DNA of 64,000 bases from Nodosilinea nodulosa PCC 7104 (GTDB lineage: Bacteria; Cyanobacteriota; Cyanobacteriia; Phormidesmidales; Phormidesmidaceae), in the NCBI RefSeq assembly GCF_000309385.1, contig NZ_JH976537.1, positions 4,557,375 to 4,621,374 of the forward strand. Reading direction: 5' to 3'. Numbering within the stretch: the stretch's first letter is position 1; every line of letters begins with the position of its first letter. Under the pieces are notes generated by a model. It was not told the DNA's origin. It did not search any database and was given only the letters and a program-made list of their open reading frames with translations. Of the stretch, positions 45,901-54,175 are shown piece by piece. Position numbers and translations under genes: made by a program.

Positions 45901-47016
45901 ATGCATCAAATACCTAGCGGAGTAGACTTTGCTGATTTATTAAAAAAAGCAGTTGAGGAAGCCTTGAAAAATCGTGGCAATGTAAATGTTTTAATTGCAG
46001 GAAAAACAGGTGTAGGCAAAAGCACTCTCATTAATTCTATCTTTCAAGGTAATCTTGCCGAAGTGGGTCAAGGGCGACCAGTTACTACAAATACTCGAGA
46101 AATCACAAAAGAGGGAATCCCCTTGTCAATCTTTGATACAAGGGGACTTGAAATCGCCAAATTCGACGAAACACTTTCAGCTCTAGAAAAGTTTGCAAAT
46201 GACCGTAGCAGAGAGATAGATCCTGGCAAGCATCTTCACGTAGCTTGGATATGTATTTCAGAAGATAGTCGCAGGCTAGAGGAAGGCGAAGTCACACTTG
46301 CTAAAATGCTTGACCATTACATGCCAGTAATAGGCGTGGTCACGAAGTCAAGAGCTGACAATGGCTTCAAAGACTATATTCTTGAGGAACTTCCTTTTCT
46401 TAGGAATGTGATTCGAGTGAGAGCTATAAAAGATGTCTTTGAAGATGGTCATGAACTTCCTCCTTGCGGCTTAAAAGAGCTTGTCGACTTGACAATTGAA
46501 GTGGTCCCTGAAAGTGTAAAGAATGCTTTTACTGCGGCACAGAAAGTTTCACTGAAGGCAAAAATCAACCGTTCTCATAAAATTGTTGCTGCCGCTGCCG
46601 TGACTGCTGCTGGGATTGGTGCTGCTCCCGTCCCTTTTGCTGATGCTTTAGGTCTAGTTCCTACGCAAGTCAGCATGCTAGCTGGAATTAGCGCTGTGTT
46701 TGGGTTAGAAATAACTACTGCATTCCTTGGCACATTACTTTCTGGTTCAATTGTTGGTGCTGGCGGGACAGTTGGAGGGAGAATCTTAGTTGCCAATATG
46801 CTCAAGATGATACCCGGTGCTGGGACGCTTGTGGGAGGAATGATATCTGGCAGTACTGCGGGTGCTCTAACAGCCTTATTCGGAGAGGCTTACATAGCGG
46901 CACTATGTACTCTACTCAGCAGTAGTCCTGATAATCAGCCAACGGCTCAGCAAATCTCTGATGCTTTCAAGGTTGAACTTCAAAGGAAAAGTTTCCCATC
47001 GCTTTTAGGTAATTGA
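45901..47016 (+). CDS. Era/YcjF-like GTPase with hydrophobic DUF697-type C-terminus
   Basis: A 371-residue TRAFAC-type GTPase. G1 is GKTGVGKST at 34-42, G2 threonines lie in VTTNT, G3 is DTRG at 79-82, and the G4 position reads TKSRAD, not the canonical NKxD. From about residue 220 the protein is alanine/glycine-rich and hydrophobic, with long segments (AAAVTAAGIGAAPVPFADAL and LVGGMISGSTAGALTALFG) like the DUF697 domain. The gene is AT-richer than its neighbours, has no HIP1 octamers, and sits with hicAB, which suggests acquisition by transfer. Membrane-associated or stress/defence functions are conceivable; none is shown. Confidence 0.8.
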   Translation: MHQIPSGVDFADLLKKAVEEALKNRGNVNVLIAGKTGVGKSTLINSIFQGNLAEVGQGRPVTTNTREITKEGIPLSIFDTRGLEIAKFDETLSALEKFANDRSREIDPGKHLHVAWICISEDSRRLEEGEVTLAKMLDHYMPVIGVVTKSRADNGFKDYILEELPFLRNVIRVRAIKDVFEDGHELPPCGLKELVDLTIEVVPESVKNAFTAAQKVSLKAKINRSHKIVAAAAVTAAGIGAAPVPFADALGLVPTQVSMLAGISAVFGLEITTAFLGTLLSGSIVGAGGTVGGRILVANMLKMIPGAGTLVGGMISGSTAGALTALFGEAYIAALCTLLSSSPDNQPTAQQISDAFKVELQRKSFPSLLGN

Positions 47017-47123
47017 TATTTTGAGTATGCCTTTGAATAGCTCTTTAAATTTTTGGAAGGTTGATCTCGGTAGCTATAGAATAGGCAAAGGGTTACCTCT
47101 ATCCCTTTACAGCAATTAGATAC

Positions 47124-47333
47124 ATGCCTAAGAAAGTTCGAGAGTTGAAACGATGGTTGCGTCAGGCAGGTTTCCAAGAAATTCCGGGTAAAGGGAGTCA
47201 CACAAACTGGGTACATCCTTGCTATTCCGGAAAAATTACCATTTCTGGTAAGGAAGGCGCAGACGCAAAACCCTATCAGGAGAAAGAAATATCTCAAGCG
47301 ATTCAGATAGTAAAGAGACAGCAAAATGACTGA
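47124..47333 (+). CDS. hicA: HicA-type mRNA interferase toxin
   Basis: A 69-residue HicA toxin with a double-stranded RNA-binding-like fold. MPKKVRELKRWLRQAGF is the usual N-terminal helix and GKGSHTNWVHP carries the catalytic histidine. The last eight bases overlap the start of hicB, the normal coupled order. It should cleave mRNA when HicB is lost. The pair lies in the AT-rich island after the GTPase gene. Confidence 0.9.
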   Translation: MPKKVRELKRWLRQAGFQEIPGKGSHTNWVHPCYSGKITISGKEGADAKPYQEKEISQAIQIVKRQQND

Positions 47334-47550
47334 CCATCTTAAATATCAAATGGTTATCCAATGGTCTGAGGAAGACGAAAGCTTTTTGGTAGGCTTTCCC
47401 GATTTTCCGGGCCAGCAATGGCGCACGCATGGAGATACTTATGCTGAAGCTGCTGCTAACGGCATCGAAGCGCTGGAATCTCTTGTGATTGCCTATCAAG
47501 CTACTGGGGAGTCTCTGCCACAGCCCAACGTCATTTGCACCGCTGCATGA
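47326..47550 (+). CDS. hicB: HicB-type antitoxin, short form
   Basis: A 74-residue HicB antitoxin: YQMVIQWSEEDESFLVGFPDFPG is the typical partial RNase H-like core, followed by TYAEAAANGIEALE. It neutralises HicA by masking its active site. There is no C-terminal helix-turn-helix or ribbon-helix-helix domain, which many HicB proteins use to repress their own promoter. The ATG at 47326 lies inside the end of hicA, so the two genes are translationally coupled. Confidence 0.9.
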   Translation: MTDHLKYQMVIQWSEEDESFLVGFPDFPGQQWRTHGDTYAEAAANGIEALESLVIAYQATGESLPQPNVICTAA

Positions 47551-47682
47551 AGCAGTCAGTAAATCGTAATCAGTAACTGAGTCAACTTTCTACAAGAGGT
47601 TGGCAGAAGATGTCTGATACGGAATCACTAAACCTTGGCAACAGGGGATTGCTCAGGGCGTCGCCTTTCAAAAGTGTCCCGC

Positions 47683-47826
47683 CTAAGTGAAGCTGAGCCT
47701 CGTTGCGCGATGAATTTCTAGGGTTTTGAGCTGCCAGTTGACGATCCAATATTCCTGCACCCAGTAGCGCGAGTAGAGTTTGAGCTTGACATCTTTGTCG
47801 CGCTGCTTGTTGAGCTCGCCTACAGA
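47683..47826 (-). pseudogene. C-terminal remnant of a Uma2-family gene
   Basis: The minus-strand reading gives DKDVKLKLYSRYWVQEYWIVNWQ and LKTLEIHR, which is the conserved C-terminal core of Uma2 (DUF820) proteins (KLxxYxxxGVxEYWxVD). Only about 45 residues remain; upstream the frame runs into the MscS gene region in a different, non-homologous reading, and no start exists. Intact Uma2 genes lie at 61467 and 62055. The remnant marks a rearranged border of the AT-rich island. Confidence 0.75.
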
Positions 47827-47839
47827 TGGCGCTGTCGGT

Positions 47840-48958
47840 CTACAGCGTGACCGGCGACTCGACATACACCGTCGGCTCTTGCAGGGTGAACTCAATGCCG
47901 TAGCCCTGCAACTCGCTGACGATGGTATCGTTAGCCAGCTCCAGCAGGCGCTTGCGCAGTTCAATCGAACTTTCGCTAGAGCCCAAAATAAAGAACGTCA
48001 CCCGCGCCCGACTGGCGGCAAAACCGCCGTTTTGGGAAGGCTCCGTCGCCGCCGGAAAGCTGATGTTGGTGCTGCCGGGGTCAATGCCAAACAGCAATTC
48101 GGTGCTGCGGGTCACCACCTGCTTCACCAGGGCCGCATCCTCTTCGCGCAGGGGCCGCGAAAAGTCCATGTACAGCATCACCATCACCTTTTTGGCCCGG
48201 CTGACGTTTTCAATTTCTTCATTGACCAGCTTCGAGTTGGGGACGATAATCAGCGTGCTTTTGGCGGCGGTGCGCAGCTTGGTCGATCGCAGCCCAATTG
48301 ACTCGACCCGGCACAGCTGGCGATCGCCCTGGCGAATGTACTCGCCCGGCACAAAGGGGCGATCGAGATACAGCACTAGGGTGCTGAGCAACTGCTCCAA
48401 AATCTTTTGGGCGGCCAGGCCCAGGGCAATGCCGCTAATCCCCAGGCTGGCGATCAGCCCCACCAGGTTAAACCGCTGGCTCTGGGCAAAGGCCAGCACC
48501 GCAATAAAGCCGATAATCACATTGGCCAGGGTTTCAAACACCAGCAGCAGTTCATCGACCTCGCGCCCCATGCGGCGCACCATTTTAATGCCGTACACCC
48601 TGACAAACTGGCGAAACAGGCGCGACGCCAGCCAGGCTACGCTCAAAATAGTCGCCAGATCGACCAGGGGCCGAAAAAAGCCGTAGAGACCCGCCGAAGC
48701 CTGCTGTAGCCACACCATCGACAGCGACACCAGCAGCAGCGTGCCCGCCAGCTTAACCGCGCCTCTGATCGGCACAATCAGGTTGTTGTAGACGACCGCC
48801 CCCTGCTGGGGCGAAAACCGCTGAATAATTAGCCCCACCAGCCCCGGCGTGTAGCGACCCACCAAAATCGCCAGCAGCAGCGCCACCAAAAACACCGCCA
48901 TCGGCGGCAGCGCCAGGAGCTGTACATCAACGGTATTGAGAAGTTCGCGGAGGGTCAC
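47840..48958 (-). CDS. MscS-family mechanosensitive channel protein
   Basis: A 372-residue small-conductance channel homologue. N-terminal membrane helices lie at about 15-45, 65-85, 90-115 and 145-165; the pore-lining helix is LIASLGISGIALGLAAQKILEQLL with the small-residue packing of MscS TM3. The cytoplasmic beta domain follows (FVPGEYI, VESIGLRSTKLRT, IIVPNSKLVNEEIEN) and the alpha/beta end VTFFILGSSESSIELRKRLLEL. It should release solutes at osmotic downshift. Its 5' neighbour on the same strand is a second channel with the same layout. Confidence 0.92.
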   Translation of the reverse strand: MTLRELLNTVDVQLLALPPMAVFLVALLLAILVGRYTPGLVGLIIQRFSPQQGAVVYNNLIVPIRGAVKLAGTLLLVSLSMVWLQQASAGLYGFFRPLVDLATILSVAWLASRLFRQFVRVYGIKMVRRMGREVDELLLVFETLANVIIGFIAVLAFAQSQRFNLVGLIASLGISGIALGLAAQKILEQLLSTLVLYLDRPFVPGEYIRQGDRQLCRVESIGLRSTKLRTAAKSTLIIVPNSKLVNEEIENVSRAKKVMVMLYMDFSRPLREEDAALVKQVVTRSTELLFGIDPGSTNISFPAATEPSQNGGFAASRARVTFFILGSSESSIELRKRLLELANDTIVSELQGYGIEFTLQEPTVYVESPVTL

Positions 48959-49012
48959 AGGCGGTAGTTAAGATGGCGGCGGTGGGGTGTCTGTAGTGCA
49001 AGGGAAGGCCCG

Positions 49013-50125
49013 CTAAACCGTGATGGGAGCATCCACATACACCGTTGGCTCTTCAATATCAAAGGCAATCCCGTACTGCTTCAGCCGATGGGTGAGCTGC
49101 TGGCTGGCCACATTGAGCAGCTGGCGACGAATCTCCATGGAGCTGTCGCCCGATCCCAAAATAAAGAAGGTGATCTGAGCCTGGGAGAGCCTGCCGCTGT
49201 CGAGATCGCGGAAGGCAATGTCGGTACTGCGGGGGTCGATGCCCGACAGCTCCTGGGTGCTTTCTAAAATCACCTGGCGAATCAAGGCCTGCTCTTCGGT
49301 GGTCACGGCCCGGTACAGGTTGAGGTAGGTAATCGCCATTACCTTCTTGGCCCCGGAGAAATTCTCGACGGTGGATTGAATGATCACATTGTTGGGCACG
49401 ATCGCCAGCGACCCCTTGCCCGACACCCGAATTTTGGTCGAGCGCAGGCCGATCGCCTCGACCCGGCCAAAGGTGCCGTCGGGTAGGCCAATGTAGTCGT
49501 CCACGCCAAAGGGATGATCGACATAGATTACCAGCCCGCCCAGCAGCTGCTCCAGCACCTTTTGGGCGGCAAAGGCCACGGCAATGCCGCCCACTCCCAG
49601 ACTGGCGATTAGGCCAAAAATATTCAGGTCGTGGGTTTCAGAAAAAGCCACCACCAGAATCAGCAGAATGCCGACGTTAGCAAAGAACCGCGCCAGCACT
49701 AAAATTTCGCTGTTGCTCTTGCGGCCCTCCTGAAGGGCGGCATCGAGCAGGTAGGTGTTGAAGTAGGCCCTAAAGCTGCCCGCTAAAAACCAGCCCAAAA
49801 CCACGGTGAAACCCAGGGTGAGGGGAATTTCCAGATAGGGGTACCACCGCACCTGCAAGTCTCGTTTGAGGATCAGGTAGGCGACTAAATCCAGCAGGGC
49901 CAGCACCAGCACCCCTTGCAGCAGCGCCTCCTGGGGCTGAACCACCAGGCGATAAAATTTGTCGGCCCGGCCCGCGACAAAGCGGCGCAGCAGCCAGTTC
50001 ACTAGGCGAGAGAGCACGTTGCCCGAAAAGTAGGCCAGGGCGGCAATTAGCCCCAGCAGCCCCAGCCAAAAGAGAGAGGGGTGCTCGCCTGACAGGCGGA
50101 AAATTTGAGTATATAGCTCTGACAT
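49013..50125 (-). CDS. MscS-family mechanosensitive channel protein (paralogue)
   Basis: A 370-residue paralogue of the gene at 47840. The helices lie at about 15-45, 65-85, 100-120 and 145-170. The pore helix is LIASLGVGGIAVAFAAQKVLEQLL, and the shared ends are VYVDHPFGVDDYI, RVEAIGLRSTKIR, ITFFILGSGDSSMEIRRQLL and EEPTVYVDAPITV. The two genes are in tandem, 54 bases apart, and probably arose by duplication. Sequence differs enough that they may have distinct gating or sites. Confidence 0.92.
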   Translation of the reverse strand: MSELYTQIFRLSGEHPSLFWLGLLGLIAALAYFSGNVLSRLVNWLLRRFVAGRADKFYRLVVQPQEALLQGVLVLALLDLVAYLILKRDLQVRWYPYLEIPLTLGFTVVLGWFLAGSFRAYFNTYLLDAALQEGRKSNSEILVLARFFANVGILLILVVAFSETHDLNIFGLIASLGVGGIAVAFAAQKVLEQLLGGLVIYVDHPFGVDDYIGLPDGTFGRVEAIGLRSTKIRVSGKGSLAIVPNNVIIQSTVENFSGAKKVMAITYLNLYRAVTTEEQALIRQVILESTQELSGIDPRSTDIAFRDLDSGRLSQAQITFFILGSGDSSMEIRRQLLNVASQQLTHRLKQYGIAFDIEEPTVYVDAPITV

Positions 50126-50424
50126 TGACGGTGAGGAATGGTTGACGCTGGCCTATCCCGGCAAAAATTCACGGGGGCGCTTGCTCCGGGGGCGCTGGAC
50201 CAGCAGGGGCGTTTAGCTCGAGTAGCCTCCGCGCTAAGGATAGCCGTAATTGAGAATTACGACGCCCCTCGCTGGGAAGATATTGGCGCGATCGCCCCAG
50301 CCCCAGTGCTGACAGTGCCCCAGGCCCAGCTGGCAGGCCGCAGGCGCAAAAAAGCTGAAGAAATCGGCAGAATTCTGCGGCGGCTTCTATGGTGGGGGTG
50401 CCGACAGACGGAGCGATCGCCCCC

Positions 50425-51969
50425 ATGCCCCTATCTACTACTCCCACAAACTGGGCCGCCCTGCAAAACGGCTCCGACATTCGCGGCGTTGCCCTCGATG
50501 GCGTTGCCGGGGAAGCCGTCAATCTCACCCCAGACGTGGCTAACCTCCTGGGTAAGGCCTTTGCCACCTGGCTGGCTGACGAGCTGAGCCTGCCTGCGAC
50601 GGATTTGGCGATCGCCGTGGGTCGCGACAGCCGCCTCTCTGGGCCAACCCTGATGGCGGCGGTGATTGACGGCATGACCGCCCTCGGCTGCCGGGTGATG
50701 GATGTGGCCATGGCCTCGACTCCGGCCATGTTTATGAGCACCGTGCTGCCAGAGTTTAGCTGCCACGGCGCGATTATGCTCACCGCCAGCCACCTGCCCT
50801 TCAACCGCAACGGGCTGAAGTTTTTTACCCAATCGGGCGGCTTGGGCAAAGGGGATATTGCGCGCATTTTAGAGCGGGCTGAGCAGGGCGACTTCGCAGC
50901 CGCCGCATTCCCCGGCCCGGTAGAGCACCGCGACCTGATTGCCGCCTACTCAGCGACCCTGGTGCAGCAGATTCGCCAGTCGGTCAACCACCCCGGCAAC
51001 TTTGACCAGCCCCTCCACGGCCTCAAGATCATCGTCGATGCGGGCAACGGCGCGGGCGGCTTCTACGCCAGCCAGGTGCTTGAGCCGCTGGGGGCCGACA
51101 CCACGGGCAGCCAGTTCCTCGACCCCGATGGCACTTTTCCCAACCACATGCCCAACCCCGAAAATGAGGCGGCAATGGCCTCGATCTGTCAGGCGGTGGT
51201 GGCTCACGGGGCCGACTTTGGCATCATCTTCGACACCGATGTCGATCGCGGTGCGGCGGTCGATGAGAATGGGCGCGAGCTCAACCGCAACCGACTGATC
51301 GCGCTGATCGCAACGATCGTGCTGCAAGCGCACCCCGGCTCCACCATCGTCACCGACTCGATTACCTCCGACGGGCTGACCCAGTTCATCGAGGGCGATC
51401 TGGGCGGCATTCACCACCGCTTTAAGCGCGGCTACAAGAATGTGATCAACGAAGCGGTGCGGCTGAATGAATCGGGGCAGGCGGCCTGGCTGGCGATCGA
51501 AACCTCCGGCCACGGCGCGATGAAAGAGAACTATTTCCTGGATGACGGAGCCTACCTGGTCAGCCAGCTCCTGGTAGAACTCGCCAAAACCCGTCTGGCT
51601 GGCAAGCGTCTGACTGACTTAATCGCGACGCTGCAAGAACCCGAAGAAAGCAGAGAGTTTCGCCTCAAAATTTTAGAGACCGACTTTCAACCCTACGGTA
51701 ACAGCGTCATCGACCGGCTCCAGGGGTTTGTAGCTACCCAGAGCGACTGGGAAGTGGTACCCAAAAACTACGAGGGCGTGCGCGTCGCCTGCCAGGCTGC
51801 TGACGAAAACGGCTGGTTTTTGCTGCGGCTGTCGCTCCACGATCCGGTGCTGCCGCTGAATATTGAGTCGAATGTGGCGGGTGGGGTAGCTAAAATAGCG
51901 GCACGACTCAGGACTTTTTTAACAACGCTGGCCGACATAGATATTGCGGCTTTAGAACGTGAAAGGTAA
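50425..51969 (+). CDS. Phosphomannomutase/phosphoglucomutase
   Basis: A 514-residue alpha-D-phosphohexomutase from the ATG at 50425 (MPLSTTPTN). The phosphoserine loop reads TASHLPFNRNG, in which leucine replaces the more common asparagine; the metal loop is DTDVDRG, the sugar-binding loop ETSGHGAMKEN, and the GTGT-like end NYEGVRV. It interconverts hexose-1- and hexose-6-phosphates for glycogen and GDP-mannose supply; whether glucose or mannose is preferred is not readable here. Earlier in-frame starts at 50389 lack support. The AI-2E transporter gene follows two bases after the stop. Confidence 0.9.
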   Translation: MPLSTTPTNWAALQNGSDIRGVALDGVAGEAVNLTPDVANLLGKAFATWLADELSLPATDLAIAVGRDSRLSGPTLMAAVIDGMTALGCRVMDVAMASTPAMFMSTVLPEFSCHGAIMLTASHLPFNRNGLKFFTQSGGLGKGDIARILERAEQGDFAAAAFPGPVEHRDLIAAYSATLVQQIRQSVNHPGNFDQPLHGLKIIVDAGNGAGGFYASQVLEPLGADTTGSQFLDPDGTFPNHMPNPENEAAMASICQAVVAHGADFGIIFDTDVDRGAAVDENGRELNRNRLIALIATIVLQAHPGSTIVTDSITSDGLTQFIEGDLGGIHHRFKRGYKNVINEAVRLNESGQAAWLAIETSGHGAMKENYFLDDGAYLVSQLLVELAKTRLAGKRLTDLIATLQEPEESREFRLKILETDFQPYGNSVIDRLQGFVATQSDWEVVPKNYEGVRVACQAADENGWFLLRLSLHDPVLPLNIESNVAGGVAKIAARLRTFLTTLADIDIAALERER

Positions 51970-51971
51970 CT

Positions 51972-53057
51972 ATGGGATCTTTTTCTAACCTGCCCAAATG
52001 GGCGATCGCAGGCCTGGCCTTTCCCCTCATTTGCCTCAACGGCTGGCTGCTGTACTGGCTGGGGGGGCTGCTACAGCCCGCTACCAGCATTGTCATCACC
52101 GCCACGCTGATTGCCTTTTTGCTCGACTACCCCATCGACTGGTTAGAGCATCGCGGCCTGGCCAGAAGCCTGGCGGTGGCACTGGCGGTGCTGCTAGCCG
52201 TTGTGGTTACTACGGTATTGGTCACCTTTTTGGGGCCTCAGGTGTGGCAGCAGCTCAACGACCTGGCCGAACGATTACCGGGCTGGATCGATCGCGCCAA
52301 AACCCAGCTGCTGCTGCTCGAAGATCGCACCGTCTTTCAAAACCTGCCCATCAACCTCGATCAGCTCACGGTAGAGGCCGCCAACCAGCTTACGAACGCT
52401 TTGCAAGCTACCACCACCCAGGCGATTAGCGTTACCCTCAGCACCCTCGACAGTGCAGTTAACCTGCTAGTGACTGCGGTGCTGGCCATTTTGTTAGTCA
52501 TTAACGGCGACCCGCTGTGGGAAGGTCTGCTAAGCTGGCTGCCCGCCCCCTGGCGATCGCAGATTCGCAGCTCGCTGCGGCCCAGCTTTCAGGGCTACTT
52601 TTCGGGGCAGGCCACCCTGGCGCTGATTTTGGCGGTGGCCCAGTCAACCGCCCTGATTTTGCTCAATGTGCCCTTTGGTCTGCTGTTTGGCCTGGTGATC
52701 GGCCTGGTCAGCATCATTCCCTTTGGCGGTACGGTGGCGGTACTCGGGGTGAGCAGTCTACTGGCGTTTCAAGACATTTGGCTGGGTCTTAAGGTGCTGG
52801 GCGTCGCGATCGTGCTGGGGCAAATTAACGACAACTTGGTGGCCCCGCGCCTGATGGGCGGCATCACCGGACTCAACCCTGCCATCATCATCCTGGCTCT
52901 GCTGATTGGGGCCAAGTTCGCCGGTTTTTTGGGCCTGCTGCTAGCCGTACCCACCGCCAGCTTCATCAAAAAAACTGCCGATTCCATTCGCGAACCGGGT
53001 CACGAGACCGAGCTAGAGCCGCTTCAGAGCGGTGTCCTGGAGTCTAAGCCGCTGTAG
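51972..53057 (+). CDS. AI-2E family transporter (TqsA/PerM-type permease)
   Basis: A 361-residue membrane protein with about seven to eight helices (residues 10-55, 65-95, 160-180, 210-240, 245-275, 285-345), a loop LGPQVWQQLNDLAERLPGW and the conserved PFGGTVAVLGV, and GxxINPAI-like TGLNPAIIILALLIGAKFAGFLG. Family members export or exclude small molecules; only some export AI-2, so the substrate is unknown. The start lies two bases after the phosphohexomutase stop, so the genes are co-transcribed. Confidence 0.9.
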   Translation: MGSFSNLPKWAIAGLAFPLICLNGWLLYWLGGLLQPATSIVITATLIAFLLDYPIDWLEHRGLARSLAVALAVLLAVVVTTVLVTFLGPQVWQQLNDLAERLPGWIDRAKTQLLLLEDRTVFQNLPINLDQLTVEAANQLTNALQATTTQAISVTLSTLDSAVNLLVTAVLAILLVINGDPLWEGLLSWLPAPWRSQIRSSLRPSFQGYFSGQATLALILAVAQSTALILLNVPFGLLFGLVIGLVSIIPFGGTVAVLGVSSLLAFQDIWLGLKVLGVAIVLGQINDNLVAPRLMGGITGLNPAIIILALLIGAKFAGFLGLLLAVPTASFIKKTADSIREPGHETELEPLQSGVLESKPL

Positions 53058-53176
53058 GGACACCGGATATTCACGCCCCTAAAACCAGCTCCCTTAGTCA
53101 ACGTCACTAATGTCCCCTAGCTCCCTTGGGGCGGCTTCGCCGACAACTTTGCTCAGGGAACGGCTGTGACTCTGCG

Positions 53177-53494
53177 CTAGCTTTCAACTTTGGTCCGAGC
53201 CGCCTTCAAAATGCTGTCGAGCAGGCCAGGAAACGCCGCCTCTAAGTCATCGCGGCGCAGCGAGTTCATGTGCTGAGTGCCCTGCTTGCGGCAGTGCAGC
53301 ACCCCAGCCTCGCGCAAAATTTTGAAGTGGTGGGAGAGGGTCGACTTTGCCACCCCCAGGTCCAGGTCAGAGCAGGACAATTCGTCGTTGTTGGCTAACC
53401 GCTGCACAATTTCGAGCCGCACGGGGTCGCCCAGGGCATACAAAACCCCCTCCAAGGCGATGTCTTTGCAGTTGGGATGATGAATAGGTCGCAT
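53177..53494 (-). CDS. ArsR-family transcriptional regulator
   Basis: A 105-residue winged helix-turn-helix repressor. [21 protein letters not shown] begins the fold, and the recognition helix is [19 protein letters not shown]. Three cysteines (C9, C41 and C68) are present, but not the CxC-type metal site of ArsR itself, so redox or electrophile sensing is as likely as metal sensing. It is divergent from trx by an 88-base spacer with a palindrome, and lies close to an Old Yellow Enzyme gene. ArsR regulators beside OYE genes commonly respond to reactive electrophiles. Confidence 0.9.
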   Translation of the reverse strand: MRPIHHPNCKDIALEGVLYALGDPVRLEIVQRLANNDELSCSDLDLGVAKSTLSHHFKILREAGVLHCRKQGTQHMNSLRRDDLEAAFPGLLDSILKAARTKVES

Positions 53495-53532
53495 AGTTGC
53501 ATTATGCCACGGCAGGCGCTATAGTTTGATTG

Positions 53533-53547
53533 TTCGATTTTTTCGAA
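53533..53547. promoter_or_regulatory. Candidate operator between arsR-type gene and thioredoxin
   Basis: TTCGA-TTTTT-TCGAA is an inverted repeat of 5-base arms in the divergent promoter region. A dimeric ArsR protein could bind it to control itself and trx. No footprint-like evidence exists beyond symmetry and position. Confidence 0.45.
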
Positions 53548-53582
53548 TAACTGAAATTTCCCCAGTTGGCGGAGGTGTTCAT

Positions 53583-53909
53583 ATGTCCGCAGTTGCAAGT
53601 ATTACCCAAGATACATTTCAGTCCGAGGTGCTAAAAAGCGATGTCCCGGTGCTGGTAGATTTTTGGGCGCCCTGGTGTGGCCCCTGCCGCATGGTAGCCA
53701 GCGTTGTCGATGAGATGGCCCAGCAGTATGAGGGGCAGCTCAAGGTGGTCAAGGTCAACACTGACGAGCAGCCCGGCATCGCCTCCCACTACGGCATTCG
53801 CAGCATTCCTACCCTGATGGTGTTTATGGGTGGTCAAAAAATGGAGCAGGTGGTTGGGGCTGTGCCCAAGGCCACCCTCGCCAAAGCGATCGAGCCGTTT
53901 CTAAGCTAA
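53583..53909 (+). CDS. Thioredoxin
   Basis: A 108-residue thioredoxin with active site [10 protein letters not shown], the buried aspartate in VLVDFWAP and the cis-proline in RSIPTLMVF. The ATG at 53583 is preceded by GGAGG. It reduces protein disulfides in the cytosol. Cyanobacteria have several thioredoxins (m, x, y types); the type is not assigned here. Its divergent placement from an ArsR gene suggests stress control. Confidence 0.95.
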   Translation: MSAVASITQDTFQSEVLKSDVPVLVDFWAPWCGPCRMVASVVDEMAQQYEGQLKVVKVNTDEQPGIASHYGIRSIPTLMVFMGGQKMEQVVGAVPKATLAKAIEPFLS

Positions 53910-54175
53910 TCCTTAGCTTCTGGTTGATCGCTTTGAAGGGTTACCTCGGAGGCGAAGAAGTAGGGGGGAAGCAGCGGTGGCAGCGCCGCCGAGCCGATGC
54001 TTTCTGCGGCCTAGGCTGTCTACAGCCAGATGCATCCCCTTTCGCCCTCCTACATCTTTCCCCCTCCTACATAAAGACGGCGGATGTGGTTTTCTAAGGT
54101 CGCTATCTGCCCTGACTTAGATCTTAATTCAGCCATGCCCTGGCCTCAGCTCTAGCTATCGCAAAGGAAATTCCT

